Origin: Pseudomonadota bacterium
GTDB lineage: Bacteria > Pseudomonadota > Gammaproteobacteria > Burkholderiales > Sulfuriferulaceae
Assembly: GCA_021786845.1 (NCBI GenBank)
Contig: JAJYMO010000049.1
Span: 1 to 64,000 of the forward strand
Direction of reading: 5' to 3'
Length of the DNA stretch: 64,000 nt
This document shows, piece by piece, positions 20,710-29,792 of the stretch (position 1 is the stretch's first letter; each line of letters starts with the position of its first letter). Under the pieces are notes generated by a model. It saw nothing but the letters and a program-made list of their open reading frames with translations. It ran no database searches and was not told the origin of the DNA. Both the position numbers and the translations under genes were made by a program.

Positions 20710-22390
20710 ATGCCAACGCCTCGCGCGCTTCCGCCTGCAAAGCCGCATCCGGACACTGTGACAAAATCAACTGATCCAAATGTTTCGCATCTTCATGCAA
20801 ACCAGCTTTTGCCAGGCTGGCTGCCGCATCGCGCCGCGCTCGCCAAGCCAGGGCATCCCTTTCATCGCCAACCACGCGTAAATACCATAATGCGGCATCC
20901 TTTGGATCCCCCCCATCTGCCATCTGTGCCAAACGCAAAGCAATCTGGCGCTGCTGGGCGAGATTGGCGGCTGGATACATCGTTAACAACAGTTTCCGCC
21001 CGGCTTGCGCTTGATCAGTGTGTTGACTTAACCGCTCCGCAAGCAGCACCATGCCCCATGAATCTTTACTGTCCATGGCCCGCGGCTGAATTAACCAACT
21101 GCTTAAAGCCTCTGTCACATTCGGCCATTCCTGTACTCGCGCATACAATTGCGCTCTCGCTGCTTGCCAAGCCATCAGGTCAGCACCTGTCGGCAAAATG
21201 CTCACATCCTGCCACAACTGTGCAGCATGGGTATCATCGCCCATATCCAGCGCCAATTGTCCGAGACGAAACCGCACTGGCGGCGCAAAAACCTGCGGCG
21301 GCAAGCCGGGCCAAGTGGCTACAAACAGGCGCAGCGCGGTACGCTGCAAGCCATTGGCGGCAAGCAAATCCAGTAATTGCTGCTGCGCCTGTATCTTCAA
21401 TGCAGGGTCTTTGGCGTCACGCGCCAAATAAGACCATATTGCACGCGCCATCACCGGATTCTGTGCCAGGACGCTTTGCGCCTGCTCAGCCCAACCCGTA
21501 TCCGACCCAAACAGCAACAAACGCACGTTGCCAAAACGCTGGGTCATATTGTGATATAACTTCCAGACCTGCTCTGCACTGACATCCTCTGGCTGCACAG
21601 GAAAATTCAGCAAACGCTCATTCACCGCCGCACTCAGGTCATCCGCATTCATGTCGGTCACGATTTTGCGTATCACCTGCAAGGTTGGCAAATCCAGATT
21701 TTGGTCTTGCAGCAGTATTGCCATGTGCGCATGCGCCGAATCGTCAAACAACTTTCTCTGGTTGGCATCGATCAACACTGCCAAAGGGTCGGTATCGGCC
21801 AAACCGGCACGCAATCCCGATAAATCCGTTTTTTGACCCGACTGCAACACCGCCAGCACATACGCCTTCTGCAAAGCCGGATCAACGCCAAAATCTTGCT
21901 GATCGCGCAGCATTAAACTGGCGGCATCGCTGTCCGGGTGCGGCAACAGATGGCTGCGCACCACCAGGGCACGCATCATGGGTATTTCATCCGGTGCTGG
22001 CGCCCACTGCCAGAACAATCTGGCCAGACTGGCTTGCGCCAACGTCCCATTCCCCAAGGCCAATGCTGCACGGACTTTCAGGATGGCCGCTGCATGCTGT
22101 ACGTCATCGGGCGTGTCAGGTGGAAGTTTCGCAGCGTGATCCACAATCGCTTGTGGCGTACCTGCTTGCGCCAATGCCCGCCATTGCAACCGCAGATAGT
22201 CCGATTCCTGGGGCTGCGTCGTGGGCATGGTCGCATGATCCAATATCGATAAAGCCAATTCTGCCGCACCGGCATTCATGGCAGCGCTGGCGTCTTCATT
22301 CGTATCCGCTTGCGCCATGTGCGCACACATGACCACAGGCAACATCAGCCCCCACAACATACTCAACATGAAAATACGGGCACGGTTCAT
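20702..22390 (-). CDS. Unrecognised exported helical-repeat protein
   Basis: I do not recognise a family. From ATG 22390 the protein has 562 residues and a Sec signal peptide (hydrophobic stretch then AHMAQA). The rest is Ala/Leu/Gln-rich helix with pairs spaced like tetratricopeptide or HAT repeats, for example ALWYLRVVGDERDALAW and AAASLAKAGLHEDAKHL near the C-terminus, so a periplasmic scaffold or assembly role is possible. The tracked start at 22630 reads through the divergent proA start region and lacks a signal. It lies upstream of ogt and xerD on the same strand. Long ORFs on the opposite strand are shadows. Confidence 0.8.
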   Translation of the reverse strand: MNRARIFMLSMLWGLMLPVVMCAHMAQADTNEDASAAMNAGAAELALSILDHATMPTTQPQESDYLRLQWRALAQAGTPQAIVDHAAKLPPDTPDDVQHAAAILKVRAALALGNGTLAQASLARLFWQWAPAPDEIPMMRALVVRSHLLPHPDSDAASLMLRDQQDFGVDPALQKAYVLAVLQSGQKTDLSGLRAGLADTDPLAVLIDANQRKLFDDSAHAHMAILLQDQNLDLPTLQVIRKIVTDMNADDLSAAVNERLLNFPVQPEDVSAEQVWKLYHNMTQRFGNVRLLLFGSDTGWAEQAQSVLAQNPVMARAIWSYLARDAKDPALKIQAQQQLLDLLAANGLQRTALRLFVATWPGLPPQVFAPPVRFRLGQLALDMGDDTHAAQLWQDVSILPTGADLMAWQAARAQLYARVQEWPNVTEALSSWLIQPRAMDSKDSWGMVLLAERLSQHTDQAQAGRKLLLTMYPAANLAQQRQIALRLAQMADGGDPKDAALWYLRVVGDERDALAWRARRDAAASLAKAGLHEDAKHLDQLILSQCPDAALQAEAREALAYD

Positions 22391-22444
22391 TTTTTGAGTT
22401 AAAATCAGTTTTTTGACACACATTTGACGTCCAGAACCAGAATA

Positions 22445-23701
22445 ATGGATATTAAAACTTACATGCAGCAAGTGGGGAAAACCGCCAGGGCGGCTGCCCG
22501 TGATATTGCCCGCGCCGATACCCAACACAAAAATCGCGCTTTGTCGGCCATTGCCACGGCAATAGAGCACCACCACGCGGCCCTGCTTGCCGCCAACACG
22601 CTTGACATGGACAATGCGCGCGCTCAACAACTCGACACCGCGCTGCTTGATCGCTTGCTGCTCAATGACAAAACCATTGCGGGCATGGCCGAAGGTTTAC
22701 GCCAAATTGCCGCGCTGCCCGATCCTGTTGGTGAAATCAGCGACCTCAAATTCCGTCCTTCCGGCATACAGGTCGGCAAAATGCGCGTGCCGCTGGGCGT
22801 TATCGGCATTATCTACGAAGCGCGCCCCAATGTCACCGCCGATGCAGCCGGTTTGTGTCTAAAATCCGGCAATGCCGCCATTTTACGTGGCGGATCAGAA
22901 GCACTGCACAGCAACCAGGTCATTGCCAATTGTGTGCGCGAAGGGCTCAAACAAGCCGGATTGCCAGAGAATTGCGTGCAAGTCATCAACACACCCGACC
23001 GCGCTGCGGTGGGCGAACTCATTACCATGCGCGAGTACGTGGATGTGATTGTGCCACGCGGGGGGAAAGGCTTGATAGAACGGCTCATGGCCGATGCACG
23101 CATTCCGGTGATTAAACACTTGCACGGGGTCTGTCATGTTTATATTGATGGCCATGCCAATGTTGAAAAAGCGGTGCGCATTGCCGACAATGCAAAAACC
23201 AGCCGTTATGGCACCTGCAACACCACTGAAACACTGCTGGTGGCTGAATCGATTGCTGCACAGGTGTTACCGGAAATTGCCAGCATCTATCGCAGCAAAG
23301 GCGTGGAGATGCGCGGTTGCGAGCGCTCACTTTATTTTATACCGGATGCGAAACCGGCCAGTGAAGAAGACTGGTTCACCGAATATTTGGCACCGATTAT
23401 TTCCATCCGCGTGGTCAAGGATATGGATGAAGCCATTGTCCACATTGCCCATTATGGTTCACAACACACCGACGCCATCGTGACGGAAGACTATACGCTG
23501 GCGCGCCGTTTCCTGCGTGAGGTGGATTCCAGCAGCGTCATGGTCAATGCATCCACCCGTTTTGCCGATGGCTTTGAATACGGTTTGGGTGCTGAAATCG
23601 GTATTTCGACCGACAAGATTCATGCTCGCGGGCCGGTAGGTTTAGAGGGTTTGACCTCTCAGAAATGGATAGTATTGGGCGATGGGCACGTGCGTGGTTG
23701 A
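22445..23701 (+). CDS. proA: Glutamate-5-semialdehyde dehydrogenase
   Basis: Reduces gamma-glutamyl phosphate to glutamate semialdehyde with NADPH, the second step of proline synthesis. It has 418 residues from ATG 22445 ([20 protein letters not shown]). The catalytic cysteine lies in [14 protein letters not shown], and the [10 protein letters not shown]-like block ([15 protein letters not shown]) is characteristic. It is the first gene of a proA-nadD-rsfS-rlmH-maf run. No proB is present in the window. Confidence 0.97.
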   Translation: MDIKTYMQQVGKTARAAARDIARADTQHKNRALSAIATAIEHHHAALLAANTLDMDNARAQQLDTALLDRLLLNDKTIAGMAEGLRQIAALPDPVGEISDLKFRPSGIQVGKMRVPLGVIGIIYEARPNVTADAAGLCLKSGNAAILRGGSEALHSNQVIANCVREGLKQAGLPENCVQVINTPDRAAVGELITMREYVDVIVPRGGKGLIERLMADARIPVIKHLHGVCHVYIDGHANVEKAVRIADNAKTSRYGTCNTTETLLVAESIAAQVLPEIASIYRSKGVEMRGCERSLYFIPDAKPASEEDWFTEYLAPIISIRVVKDMDEAIVHIAHYGSQHTDAIVTEDYTLARRFLREVDSSSVMVNASTRFADGFEYGLGAEIGISTDKIHARGPVGLEGLTSQKWIVLGDGHVRG

Positions 23702-24389
23702 AACGATTGCTCATTCACCCATAGGTATTTTTGGCGGCACTTTTGACCCCATTCATTTTGGTCACCTGCGTTTAGCGGAAGAACTGGCGGAATCTCTGGC
23801 ACTCGAAACGGTGCGGTTTATGCCAACAGGCTGCCCACCCCACCGAAAAACACCGCATACCGATGCAGCGCATCGCTTGGCCATGGTACAACGCGCCACC
23901 CAAAACAACCCTCGTTTTGAGGTCGATACGAGAGAGATTGCCCAGCGAGGCATCTCCTACACGGTCGACACCCTGCATGCACTACGGCAAGAATTAGGCT
24001 CACACCGCCCCATCTGCCTGCTACTCGGTGCCGATGCGTTTTTAGGCTTGCCTCACTGGCACCACTGGGAAGAATTGTTTGATTTGGCGCACATTGCTGT
24101 GGCACACCGTCCAGGGTTCCCGCAAGCCGCCTGGCAAAACGCCATGCCGGCATCACTGCGTAGCGTATTGTCCTCCCGTCAAAGCACGGCCGCTGCGCTA
24201 CAATATGCCCCTGCCGGCAACCTGGTCACACTGGCCATTACGGCATTAGATATCTCAGCAACCCACATCCGGGACACTTTGCAAGCAGGGCGTAACCCGC
24301 GTTACTTGCTGCCGGACACTGTACTCGATTACATTTACGCCCATCAACTTTACCTTTCACCCCACTTTGAAAACACATCCAAATTATGA
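23682..24389 (+). CDS. nadD: Nicotinate-nucleotide adenylyltransferase
   Basis: Joins nicotinate mononucleotide and ATP into deamido-NAD. It has 235 residues. The N-terminal nucleotidyl-transferase signature [19 protein letters not shown] contains the HxGH-type motif, and the [10 protein letters not shown] motif near the C-terminus binds ATP. The ORF overlaps the end of proA by 20 bp and the start of rsfS by 4 bp (ATGA), pointing to coupled translation. Confidence 0.95.
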   Translation: MGTCVVETIAHSPIGIFGGTFDPIHFGHLRLAEELAESLALETVRFMPTGCPPHRKTPHTDAAHRLAMVQRATQNNPRFEVDTREIAQRGISYTVDTLHALRQELGSHRPICLLLGADAFLGLPHWHHWEELFDLAHIAVAHRPGFPQAAWQNAMPASLRSVLSSRQSTAAALQYAPAGNLVTLAITALDISATHIRDTLQAGRNPRYLLPDTVLDYIYAHQLYLSPHFENTSKL

Positions 24390-24745
24390 ATATTGATCAA
24401 ATTGTAGCCGCCGTTGTTGAAGCCATCGAAGACATTAAAGGCAAAGACATCATCGTGATGGATGTCGCCGCCCAAAGCCCTCTGTTCGAACGTATGGTTG
24501 TGGCAAGTGCTGATTCCACCCGCCAGACCCGCGCCATTGTTGAAAATGTAGAAGAAAAACTGAAGGCTTTGGGCATCAACGGTCGGGGCCTGGAAGGCAA
24601 AACGAACGGAGAATGGGTATTGCTGGACCTGGGTAGCGTGATTGTCCATGTGATGCAACCTGCCGTGCGGCAATATTACAGTCTGGAAACCCTGTGGAGC
24701 ACAGGCGCTACGCCACCCAGCACACCCACCAATCATCAGGCATAA
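24386..24745 (+). CDS. rsfS: Ribosome silencing factor RsfS
   Basis: Binds ribosomal protein uL14 and blocks joining of the subunits during starvation. It has 119 residues. The core KGKDIIVMDVAAQSPLFERMVVASADSTRQTRAI and EGKTNGEWVLLDLGSVIVHVM matches the Iojap/RsfS family. The usual nadD-rsfS-rlmH order is kept, with overlapping or adjacent start and stop codons. Confidence 0.95.
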   Translation: MNIDQIVAAVVEAIEDIKGKDIIVMDVAAQSPLFERMVVASADSTRQTRAIVENVEEKLKALGINGRGLEGKTNGEWVLLDLGSVIVHVMQPAVRQYYSLETLWSTGATPPSTPTNHQA

Positions 24746-25216
24746 ATGAAGCTTCACCTGCTTGCCATAGGTCAGAAAATGCCTGATTGGGTAAGCCGTG
24801 GCTATCAGGAATACAGCAAACGCATGACGCGTGAAGTGACGTTGAACCTGATTGAACTCAAAGCTGAAAAACGCAGCAGCACGACAAACGTCGAGCACAT
24901 CAAAGCTGCGGAACGTGACCGCATCCTCGCGCATCTTCCGCCCCGCAGCAGTTTATGGGTGCTGGATGAACATGGCGAACAAGTCACGACCCTGACACTG
25001 GCTGAGGGGCTACGCATCGCGATGGCCGAAGGACAGGACATCTGTTGTGTCATCGGCGGTGCCGATGGCCTGCACGATGACATCAAATCCCGCGCCAACC
25101 AACTGATCGCACTCTCACGCCTCACCCTGCCCCACGCGCTGGTGCGTGTCGTACTGGCCGAACAGCTCTACCGCGCACTGAGCATACTCAATCATCATCC
25201 CTATCACCGTGAATAA
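24746..25216 (+). CDS. rlmH: 23S rRNA (pseudouridine(1915)-N(3))-methyltransferase RlmH
   Basis: A SPOUT-class enzyme that methylates pseudouridine 1915 in helix 69 of 23S rRNA on assembled ribosomes. It has 156 residues starting MKLHLLAIGQKMPDWV. The knot region shows CCVIGGADGLHDDI and LPHALVRVVLAEQLYRALSI, and the protein ends NHHPYHRE as in family members. The start ATG lies directly after the rsfS stop. Confidence 0.97.
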   Translation: MKLHLLAIGQKMPDWVSRGYQEYSKRMTREVTLNLIELKAEKRSSTTNVEHIKAAERDRILAHLPPRSSLWVLDEHGEQVTTLTLAEGLRIAMAEGQDICCVIGGADGLHDDIKSRANQLIALSRLTLPHALVRVVLAEQLYRALSILNHHPYHRE

Positions 25217-25811
25217 ATTCCCTCCCCTGATCTATCTCGCCTCACGCTCACCGCGTCGCCGCGAACTGCTTGATCAAATGGGTGTCGCGCATGACGTTTT
25301 AAATACCGACATCGACGAATCGGCTTTGCCTGATGAAACACCTCACGATTATGTCCTGCGCATCGCCACTGCCAAAGCATACGCCGGCTGGCAAGCCGTG
25401 TTAACACTGGGGTTACCCCGCCTGCCCGTACTGGCTGCGGACACCTGTGTCGCGCTGGACGGGGAAATCTTCGGCAAACCGGGCAACCCACAAGCCGCCT
25501 CGGCCATGTTGCAGCGACTATCTGGACGCAGTCATCAAGTTTTGACTGCCATCGCACTGTACACGGGCTCACACTGTTTCAGCGCAGTCTCCACATCGAC
25601 GGTCAGCTTTCGCCGTCTGGATGAACACGACATCGCACACTACATCGCCAGCGGTGAGTCCATGGATAAAGCGGGCAGCTATGCCATACAAGGGCTCGCC
25701 GCCCAATTTATTTGCCATTTGGACGGCAGTTATTCCGGTGTCATGGGACTACCTGTTTTTGAAACCGCCCAACTTTTGGAGCAGGTTTGGTGCCAACAGC
25801 ATAACAATTAA
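25209..25811 (+). CDS. maf: Maf-family nucleotide pyrophosphatase
   Basis: Hydrolyses noncanonical or modified nucleoside triphosphates (dTTP/UTP or m7GTP type). It has 200 residues. The Maf motif LASRSPRRRELL is at the N-terminus, with the conserved AADTCVALDGEIFGKP and YAIQGLAA blocks further on. The start is a GTG at 25209 that overlaps the end of rlmH by 8 nt. A perfect bidirectional terminator overlaps its stop codon region. Confidence 0.94.
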   Translation: MNKFPPLIYLASRSPRRRELLDQMGVAHDVLNTDIDESALPDETPHDYVLRIATAKAYAGWQAVLTLGLPRLPVLAADTCVALDGEIFGKPGNPQAASAMLQRLSGRSHQVLTAIALYTGSHCFSAVSTSTVSFRRLDEHDIAHYIASGESMDKAGSYAIQGLAAQFICHLDGSYSGVMGLPVFETAQLLEQVWCQQHNN

Positions 25812-25842
25812 AACGCCAGGCTATCGGCCTGGCGTTTTAATT
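25806..25842. terminator. Strong bidirectional terminator between maf and the sox-linked operon
   Basis: AATTAAAACGCCAGGC and GCCTGGCGTTTTAATT form a perfect 16-bp inverted repeat around a 5-nt loop (TATCG). Each side has T-rich flanks, so it can end both the plus-strand maf operon and the minus-strand sox/dsrE operon. Confidence 0.92.
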
Positions 25843-25883
25843 GTGGTCCATGTCCCAAACCGGGGCACAGATGAAACCACGCA

Positions 25884-26372
25884 TTACATCGACGGATCAA
25901 CTACATAATGTTTCCGCGCTTGTAAAAATGCCACTTCGGCAAAACCTGAAGGCACAATATCGCTTTCCTTGACCCCATAAAGGGTATGGTAATCAATACC
26001 CAATTCCATTAATGAATTATTGCACACCATAAATTGTACGCCGTGACTGCGTAAATTATCGAGTTGGGCCTTTTGATCATCAGTAGGCGTTTTCAGCCAG
26101 GCCAACCCCTTGGCATACATCACCACTTTAACATTGAGCTTGCCGCCCCAAGTGTCCATGGCCTTGAGTGAATTAGCGATATTGCGCAGCTTCATGGGCA
26201 ACACCATTTCATTCGTTAAAGCCACCACCACATTCATTTCGCCGTATTGATCATGGGTAATGTGGGGCTTGACATAAGCCGAAGCCGGTGCGGCGTCATC
26301 GGCAAAAACAGGTGCGCTGAAGGCCAATGCGCTGGCGAACAAAGCCAGCGTTAATTTATGTTGAAGTTTCAT
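25884..26372 (-). CDS. Periplasmic DsrE-like sulfur-carrier family protein (copy 1)
   Basis: A 162-residue exported protein with a Sec signal peptide ending at PVFA. The mature part is one DsrE/F-like domain: a beta strand NVVVALTN, a central KVVMYAKGLAWL strand, then GVQFMVCNNSL with the only cysteine (Cys117), and the closing SGFAEVAFLQARKHYVV. In DsrE-like proteins this cysteine can carry persulfide sulfur. It is the last gene of the soxYZB operon, 88 bp after soxB, with GAGGA as ribosome-binding site. A role handling sulfane sulfur in the periplasm during thiosulfate oxidation is inferred. Confidence 0.88.
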   Translation of the reverse strand: MKLQHKLTLALFASALAFSAPVFADDAAPASAYVKPHITHDQYGEMNVVVALTNEMVLPMKLRNIANSLKAMDTWGGKLNVKVVMYAKGLAWLKTPTDDQKAQLDNLRSHGVQFMVCNNSLMELGIDYHTLYGVKESDIVPSGFAEVAFLQARKHYVVDPSM

Positions 26373-26460
26373 GGTTTATTGTTCCTCGTAAATTCAATGG
26401 TTAGGTTAGATTTATTTGCCACATGGCCATGTTTCGCTGTTAACCGGAATTTTGCATAAA

Positions 26461-28179
26461 TTAACAGTGGGTTTCCAGCCCGGGATTGTTGCCCACACCC
26501 AATAATTTTGGTTCATTGATATGGCGCAGGTTGACGGTTTTAATGTCGCGCAGATATTCGGAGACCACATCCCATATGGGCGCGCCGGTGGCGCCTTCGG
26601 CCATGGGTGCCCAGCCTGCCACTTTGTAGGTTTTTGACGGAGATATTGGTTTGCCATGCAAAGTCATACCGCTAATGCGTTGCCCGCTCGCGGCATTGGG
26701 ATTGATGCTGTAGTGCATCCCGCCAACACGGATCATGTCACCGCCTTGTTGCAGATAGGGGTCAGGGTTGAACAAATTGTCGCACACGTCCTCCATGATC
26801 GATTTAATGGTGTCGCCGCGCATTTCAGTCAACGTGGTGGCGGGGTAAGTGATGGCAGTTTGATCCATCAAGTGTTCCATGTTGATGGTGTCACCGGGCA
26901 ATAAACTGGTGCCCCAACGGAATCCGGGCGAGAATGAAATTTCAGCATTTTTGACTTTCATCAGGGCATCCATGATGACCTGGTCGAAGCTACCAATAAA
27001 GTTGTCACGGCGGTAAAGCAGACTCTCAGTCTCGGCAAGTGGTTGACTCAATTGCGAGGCGTAAGGTACGCGCATGGTGTTGATCCATGCCGTCATGTTT
27101 GGATCTGCGGGCAATAAATTAGAAAACACCGGCATGAGTCGATAACGCCAATCCTGCAATTTGCCATTGCGCACATCAAAGTCCATCACACCCAGAAATT
27201 TGCCATTGGATCCCGCATTGGTGACCAAAGTGGTGCCGGACGCATTCTTGACAGGGACAGGACGTGGCACGCCATCGTGGGTGTGTCCACCGAAGATGAC
27301 ATCAATGCCGGTCACGCGAGAGGCCAGTTTCAAATCCACATCCATGCCATTGTGCGACAGCAGCACCACGATTTGCGCACCCTTGGCGCGCACTGTGTTG
27401 ACATGCGTCTGTAAACCTTCCTCCTGAATACCAAACTGCCAGTCCGGCACCAAATAACGGGGGTGTGAAATTGGCACATAGGGGAAAGCCTGACCGATGA
27501 TCGCCACTTGTACGCCATTGATCGATTTAATGACCCAGGGCTTAAATACCGGATCGCCGAAATCTTTGGTGGTCACATTTTGAGCGATAAAATCAATGTG
27601 TCCGGTTAAATCTTTGTTAATGATGTCCATGACACGGTCTGCACCATAGGTAAATTCCCAATGGGCGGTCATCACATCCACCCCCAGCAATTTGCTGGCA
27701 TCCACCATGTCCTGCGCCTTGCTCCACAACGCGGTCGCTGAACCCTGCCAGGTGTCACCGCCATCCAGCAACAGGCTATTGGGACGCGAAGCGCGTACTT
27801 GATCAACCAGTGTCTTCAAGTGGGCAAAACCGCCCACTTTGCCATAGCGCTGGGCTGCAGCACGGAAATCCAGGCAGGTGAGCGCATACGCCTCTTTGGT
27901 GCCAGGACGCAGGCCGTAATAGCGCAGGAAGTGCTCGCCCACCAAATGGGGAGGCTGGCCTTTCGCTGCACCCACGCCGATGTTGATATTGGGTTCACGG
28001 AAATAAATGGGTAATAACTGGGCATGACAATCGGTCATGTGCATCAAGGACACATTACCGAAAGCAGGCAAGTCGTAAAACCCTGTTGCTTCGCCGGCCA
28101 ATGCAGACCGGCTGTTTAATACGGCACCTGAGGCGGCCGCAGTGGCCAATAATTGTATAAATTCGCGACGGTTCATCAT
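26461..28179 (-). CDS. soxB: Thiosulfohydrolase SoxB
   Basis: A periplasmic dimanganese enzyme that releases sulfate from the SoxY-bound thiosulfonate. It has 572 residues. A Tat signal (NRREFIQLLATAAASG) marks export of a folded protein. The metallophosphatase and 5'-nucleotidase-type core shows TDCHAQLLPIYFREPN, DGGDTWQGSATALW, HWEFTYG, LLSHNGMDVD and GGHTHDG. It sits downstream of soxY and soxZ on the same strand. ATG 28176 is an equally possible start. soxXA and soxCD are not in the window, so the full Sox complex, if present, must be encoded elsewhere. Confidence 0.96.
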   Translation of the reverse strand: MMNRREFIQLLATAAASGAVLNSRSALAGEATGFYDLPAFGNVSLMHMTDCHAQLLPIYFREPNINIGVGAAKGQPPHLVGEHFLRYYGLRPGTKEAYALTCLDFRAAAQRYGKVGGFAHLKTLVDQVRASRPNSLLLDGGDTWQGSATALWSKAQDMVDASKLLGVDVMTAHWEFTYGADRVMDIINKDLTGHIDFIAQNVTTKDFGDPVFKPWVIKSINGVQVAIIGQAFPYVPISHPRYLVPDWQFGIQEEGLQTHVNTVRAKGAQIVVLLSHNGMDVDLKLASRVTGIDVIFGGHTHDGVPRPVPVKNASGTTLVTNAGSNGKFLGVMDFDVRNGKLQDWRYRLMPVFSNLLPADPNMTAWINTMRVPYASQLSQPLAETESLLYRRDNFIGSFDQVIMDALMKVKNAEISFSPGFRWGTSLLPGDTINMEHLMDQTAITYPATTLTEMRGDTIKSIMEDVCDNLFNPDPYLQQGGDMIRVGGMHYSINPNAASGQRISGMTLHGKPISPSKTYKVAGWAPMAEGATGAPIWDVVSEYLRDIKTVNLRHINEPKLLGVGNNPGLETHC

Positions 28180-28275
28180 CGGTATATCCTAATGGGCGTT
28201 ATCTGCCCGTTTCTGTTATGCGGAAAAAAGCCGGCAGCGTCCCAGCGATCGACTACTGGGAACAGTGAACCATGG

Positions 28276-28596
28276 TCAGCTGATGGTGGTTTGCAACGTG
28301 TCGCTGTCACCGAGATTGTCTGACCAATGGATAGCGAGCGCGTCACCTGCCTTGGCACCTTTTACCCGAAAATCAAAGAAAGGGTTTTTAGAAATCGCAA
28401 TACCCAAATCTGCGTCGAGCACCGTTTTACCATTTAGGGTAACGGTGAGTTGTTTGATAAAGTGCGCAGGAATCACTTCGCCGGTCTTGGCATTTTTGAT
28501 TAAACCAGTGTCCATAGGGTGCATGATCAATATTTTAATGTCCGCCACGCCACCGGTACTCATCTTTGCCCGCGCTTTAATGCTGTGTTGTGCCAT
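28276..28596 (-). CDS. soxZ: Sulfur-oxidation protein SoxZ
   Basis: The partner of SoxY; the SoxYZ heterodimer carries sulfur intermediates between Sox enzymes. It has 106 residues, the usual size, with an immunoglobulin-like fold. KIKARAKMS-type start (HSIKARAKMS), IKILIMHPMDTG and the end SDNLGDSDTLQTTI are typical. No signal peptide is present, as expected, because SoxZ is exported bound to SoxY through its Tat signal. AAGGA lies about 10 nt before the ATG. Confidence 0.95.
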   Translation of the reverse strand: MAQHSIKARAKMSTGGVADIKILIMHPMDTGLIKNAKTGEVIPAHFIKQLTVTLNGKTVLDADLGIAISKNPFFDFRVKGAKAGDALAIHWSDNLGDSDTLQTTIS

Positions 28597-28614
28597 GTTA
28601 ACTATTCCTTGTTT

Positions 28615-28704
28615 GTATTGGGTTTAACCGCCATCGTTGTCAGTTACAATGACCACACCGGTCAGGTTATGCCACATTAAATTTCAGTATTGGGTTTAAC
28701 CGCC
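28615..28704 (-). repeat. 18-bp direct repeat at the soxY-soxZ junction
   Basis: GGCGGTTAAACCCAATAC occurs at 28687-28704, where it encodes the last Gly-Gly and stop of soxY, and again exactly at 28615-28632, 72 bp further on. Between the copies a 17-codon frame (MWHNLTGV..NDGG) ends at the second copy. A small TGACC-ACACC-GGTCA hairpin lies at 28650-28664. It looks like a local partial duplication of the soxY 3' end. Confidence 0.7.
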
Positions 28705-29151
28705 GCAACCGCCAGCAGTCACTTTAATCATTTTTGCTGCTGTCCACGCCTTGCCGTCAGCGATGACGATGGCACGCACATTCGCGGTTTTGCCCATTTT
28801 AATCTTGGTACCAATAAATGGCAGGGCACCATTGCTGAACCTGAAACTGGCAGCCAAAGGATTAGGGTTTTGTTCGGCAATGATATCAATCCGTTGGGTA
28901 TTGGGTATGCTGCTGGTCACTTCAACAGGCACAACTGAACCGTCTTCAGCAATATCCGGCGCCATCAACAGGATATCCGGACTGTCAACAAGCGTCAGAT
29001 TACCCAGGTCTTTGAGCACGGCGGGAACGGTTTTGGCGCCAAATGCACTGGCATTCCAGTCTGCAAAGGCATTGCGGGTTGCAGACAACAAACCCAGCAT
29101 GGCAACCATGCCGCCCGCTTTGCTAAAAAATGTACGACGAGAAATATTCAT
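28696..29151 (-). CDS. soxY: Thiosulfate oxidation carrier protein SoxY
   Basis: Carries covalently bound sulfur on the cysteine of its C-terminal swinging arm, here GGCGG at the very end. It has 151 residues from ATG 29151, with GAGG just upstream; the tracked start 35 codons earlier would bury the Tat signal. The signal SRRTFFSKAGG shows export by the Tat system. The central VVPVEVTSSIPNTQRIDII block is SoxY-like. It lies between a DsrE-like gene and soxZ. The following spacer repeats the last 18 bp of this region. Confidence 0.95.
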   Translation of the reverse strand: MNISRRTFFSKAGGMVAMLGLLSATRNAFADWNASAFGAKTVPAVLKDLGNLTLVDSPDILLMAPDIAEDGSVVPVEVTSSIPNTQRIDIIAEQNPNPLAASFRFSNGALPFIGTKIKMGKTANVRAIVIADGKAWTAAKMIKVTAGGCGG

Positions 29152-29212
29152 AATGGCCTCAGTAATAATGATAGTGATACTTGGTGTAACAAAAGGGAGG
29201 TTGGACAGATAG

Positions 29213-29740
29213 TTATTGTGCAGGCTTGTCCTGTGGGCTGGGTAAAGCCAAAGCATAACCCAATTGCTCGTAATGGGCGATGGTCGGATAGGCGCCGGGA
29301 TTCACAACAGCGGGCGTACTTTCACTTAATCCGTCCATGTCTTGGGGTTTCAGACCTGCGCCATGCACGGAATTACCGCAGAATTCAACTTGTATGCCCT
29401 TGTTCGCCAAATCCGCCCAGCCATCGACAGCACCCTGATGATCAAGGTAGTTTTTCTTGGCAAACATCGCGACTTCTGGGCCTTCAATCACCACGATCAG
29501 TTTGGTCCCGGGGTATGCTGTAATCCGTTTGGCGACCATCAATCCAAATGAAACATCGCTGATGTAATGCGCCTTTAAATCCATCACAACTTTGAGGTTG
29601 TGAAATTGTTCTGTAGAGTGATCAATAGCGGTACCACCCGGTGCAAAGCTGTCGTCATCACTGGCCAGAGCTGGCGCCTGTGCCAGCAGCAGGGCGCTGG
29701 CAAGAGAAAGTAACATGGTCACTGAACTAATTTTTTTCAT
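29213..29740 (-). CDS. Periplasmic DsrE-like sulfur-carrier family protein (copy 2)
   Basis: A 175-residue exported protein with a Sec signal peptide (cleavage after ALAS or nearby). The DsrE-like fold is visible in NLKVVMDLKAHY, TKLIVVIEGPEV, GIQVEFCGNSV with the only cysteine (Cys121), and GAYPTIAHYEQLGYALALP. It is the first gene of the operon that continues into soxY, soxZ, soxB and the first DsrE-like gene. AAGGA precedes the start. It differs clearly from copy 1, so the two are not a recent duplication. Transcription probably starts about 200 nt upstream at an ECF-type promoter. Confidence 0.87.
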   Translation of the reverse strand: MKKISSVTMLLSLASALLLAQAPALASDDDSFAPGGTAIDHSTEQFHNLKVVMDLKAHYISDVSFGLMVAKRITAYPGTKLIVVIEGPEVAMFAKKNYLDHQGAVDGWADLANKGIQVEFCGNSVHGAGLKPQDMDGLSESTPAVVNPGAYPTIAHYEQLGYALALPSPQDKPAQ

Positions 29741-29792
29741 TAAAAATTCCTTAAATAGGTTTAAATTTTTCCACTTTAGCTGCGAAATTACC

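Noticed and set aside
20605-21582. Long plus-strand ORF of 325 codons, and the one at 21685-22332
   Set aside because: Both lie fully antisense to the exported repeat protein, have Pro/His/Gln-rich non-protein-like composition and no ribosome-binding site.
29152-29256. N-terminal extension of SoxY in the ORF track
   Set aside because: It would place 35 residues before the Tat signal SRRTFF; ATG 29151 has a GAGG site and gives a normal signal peptide.
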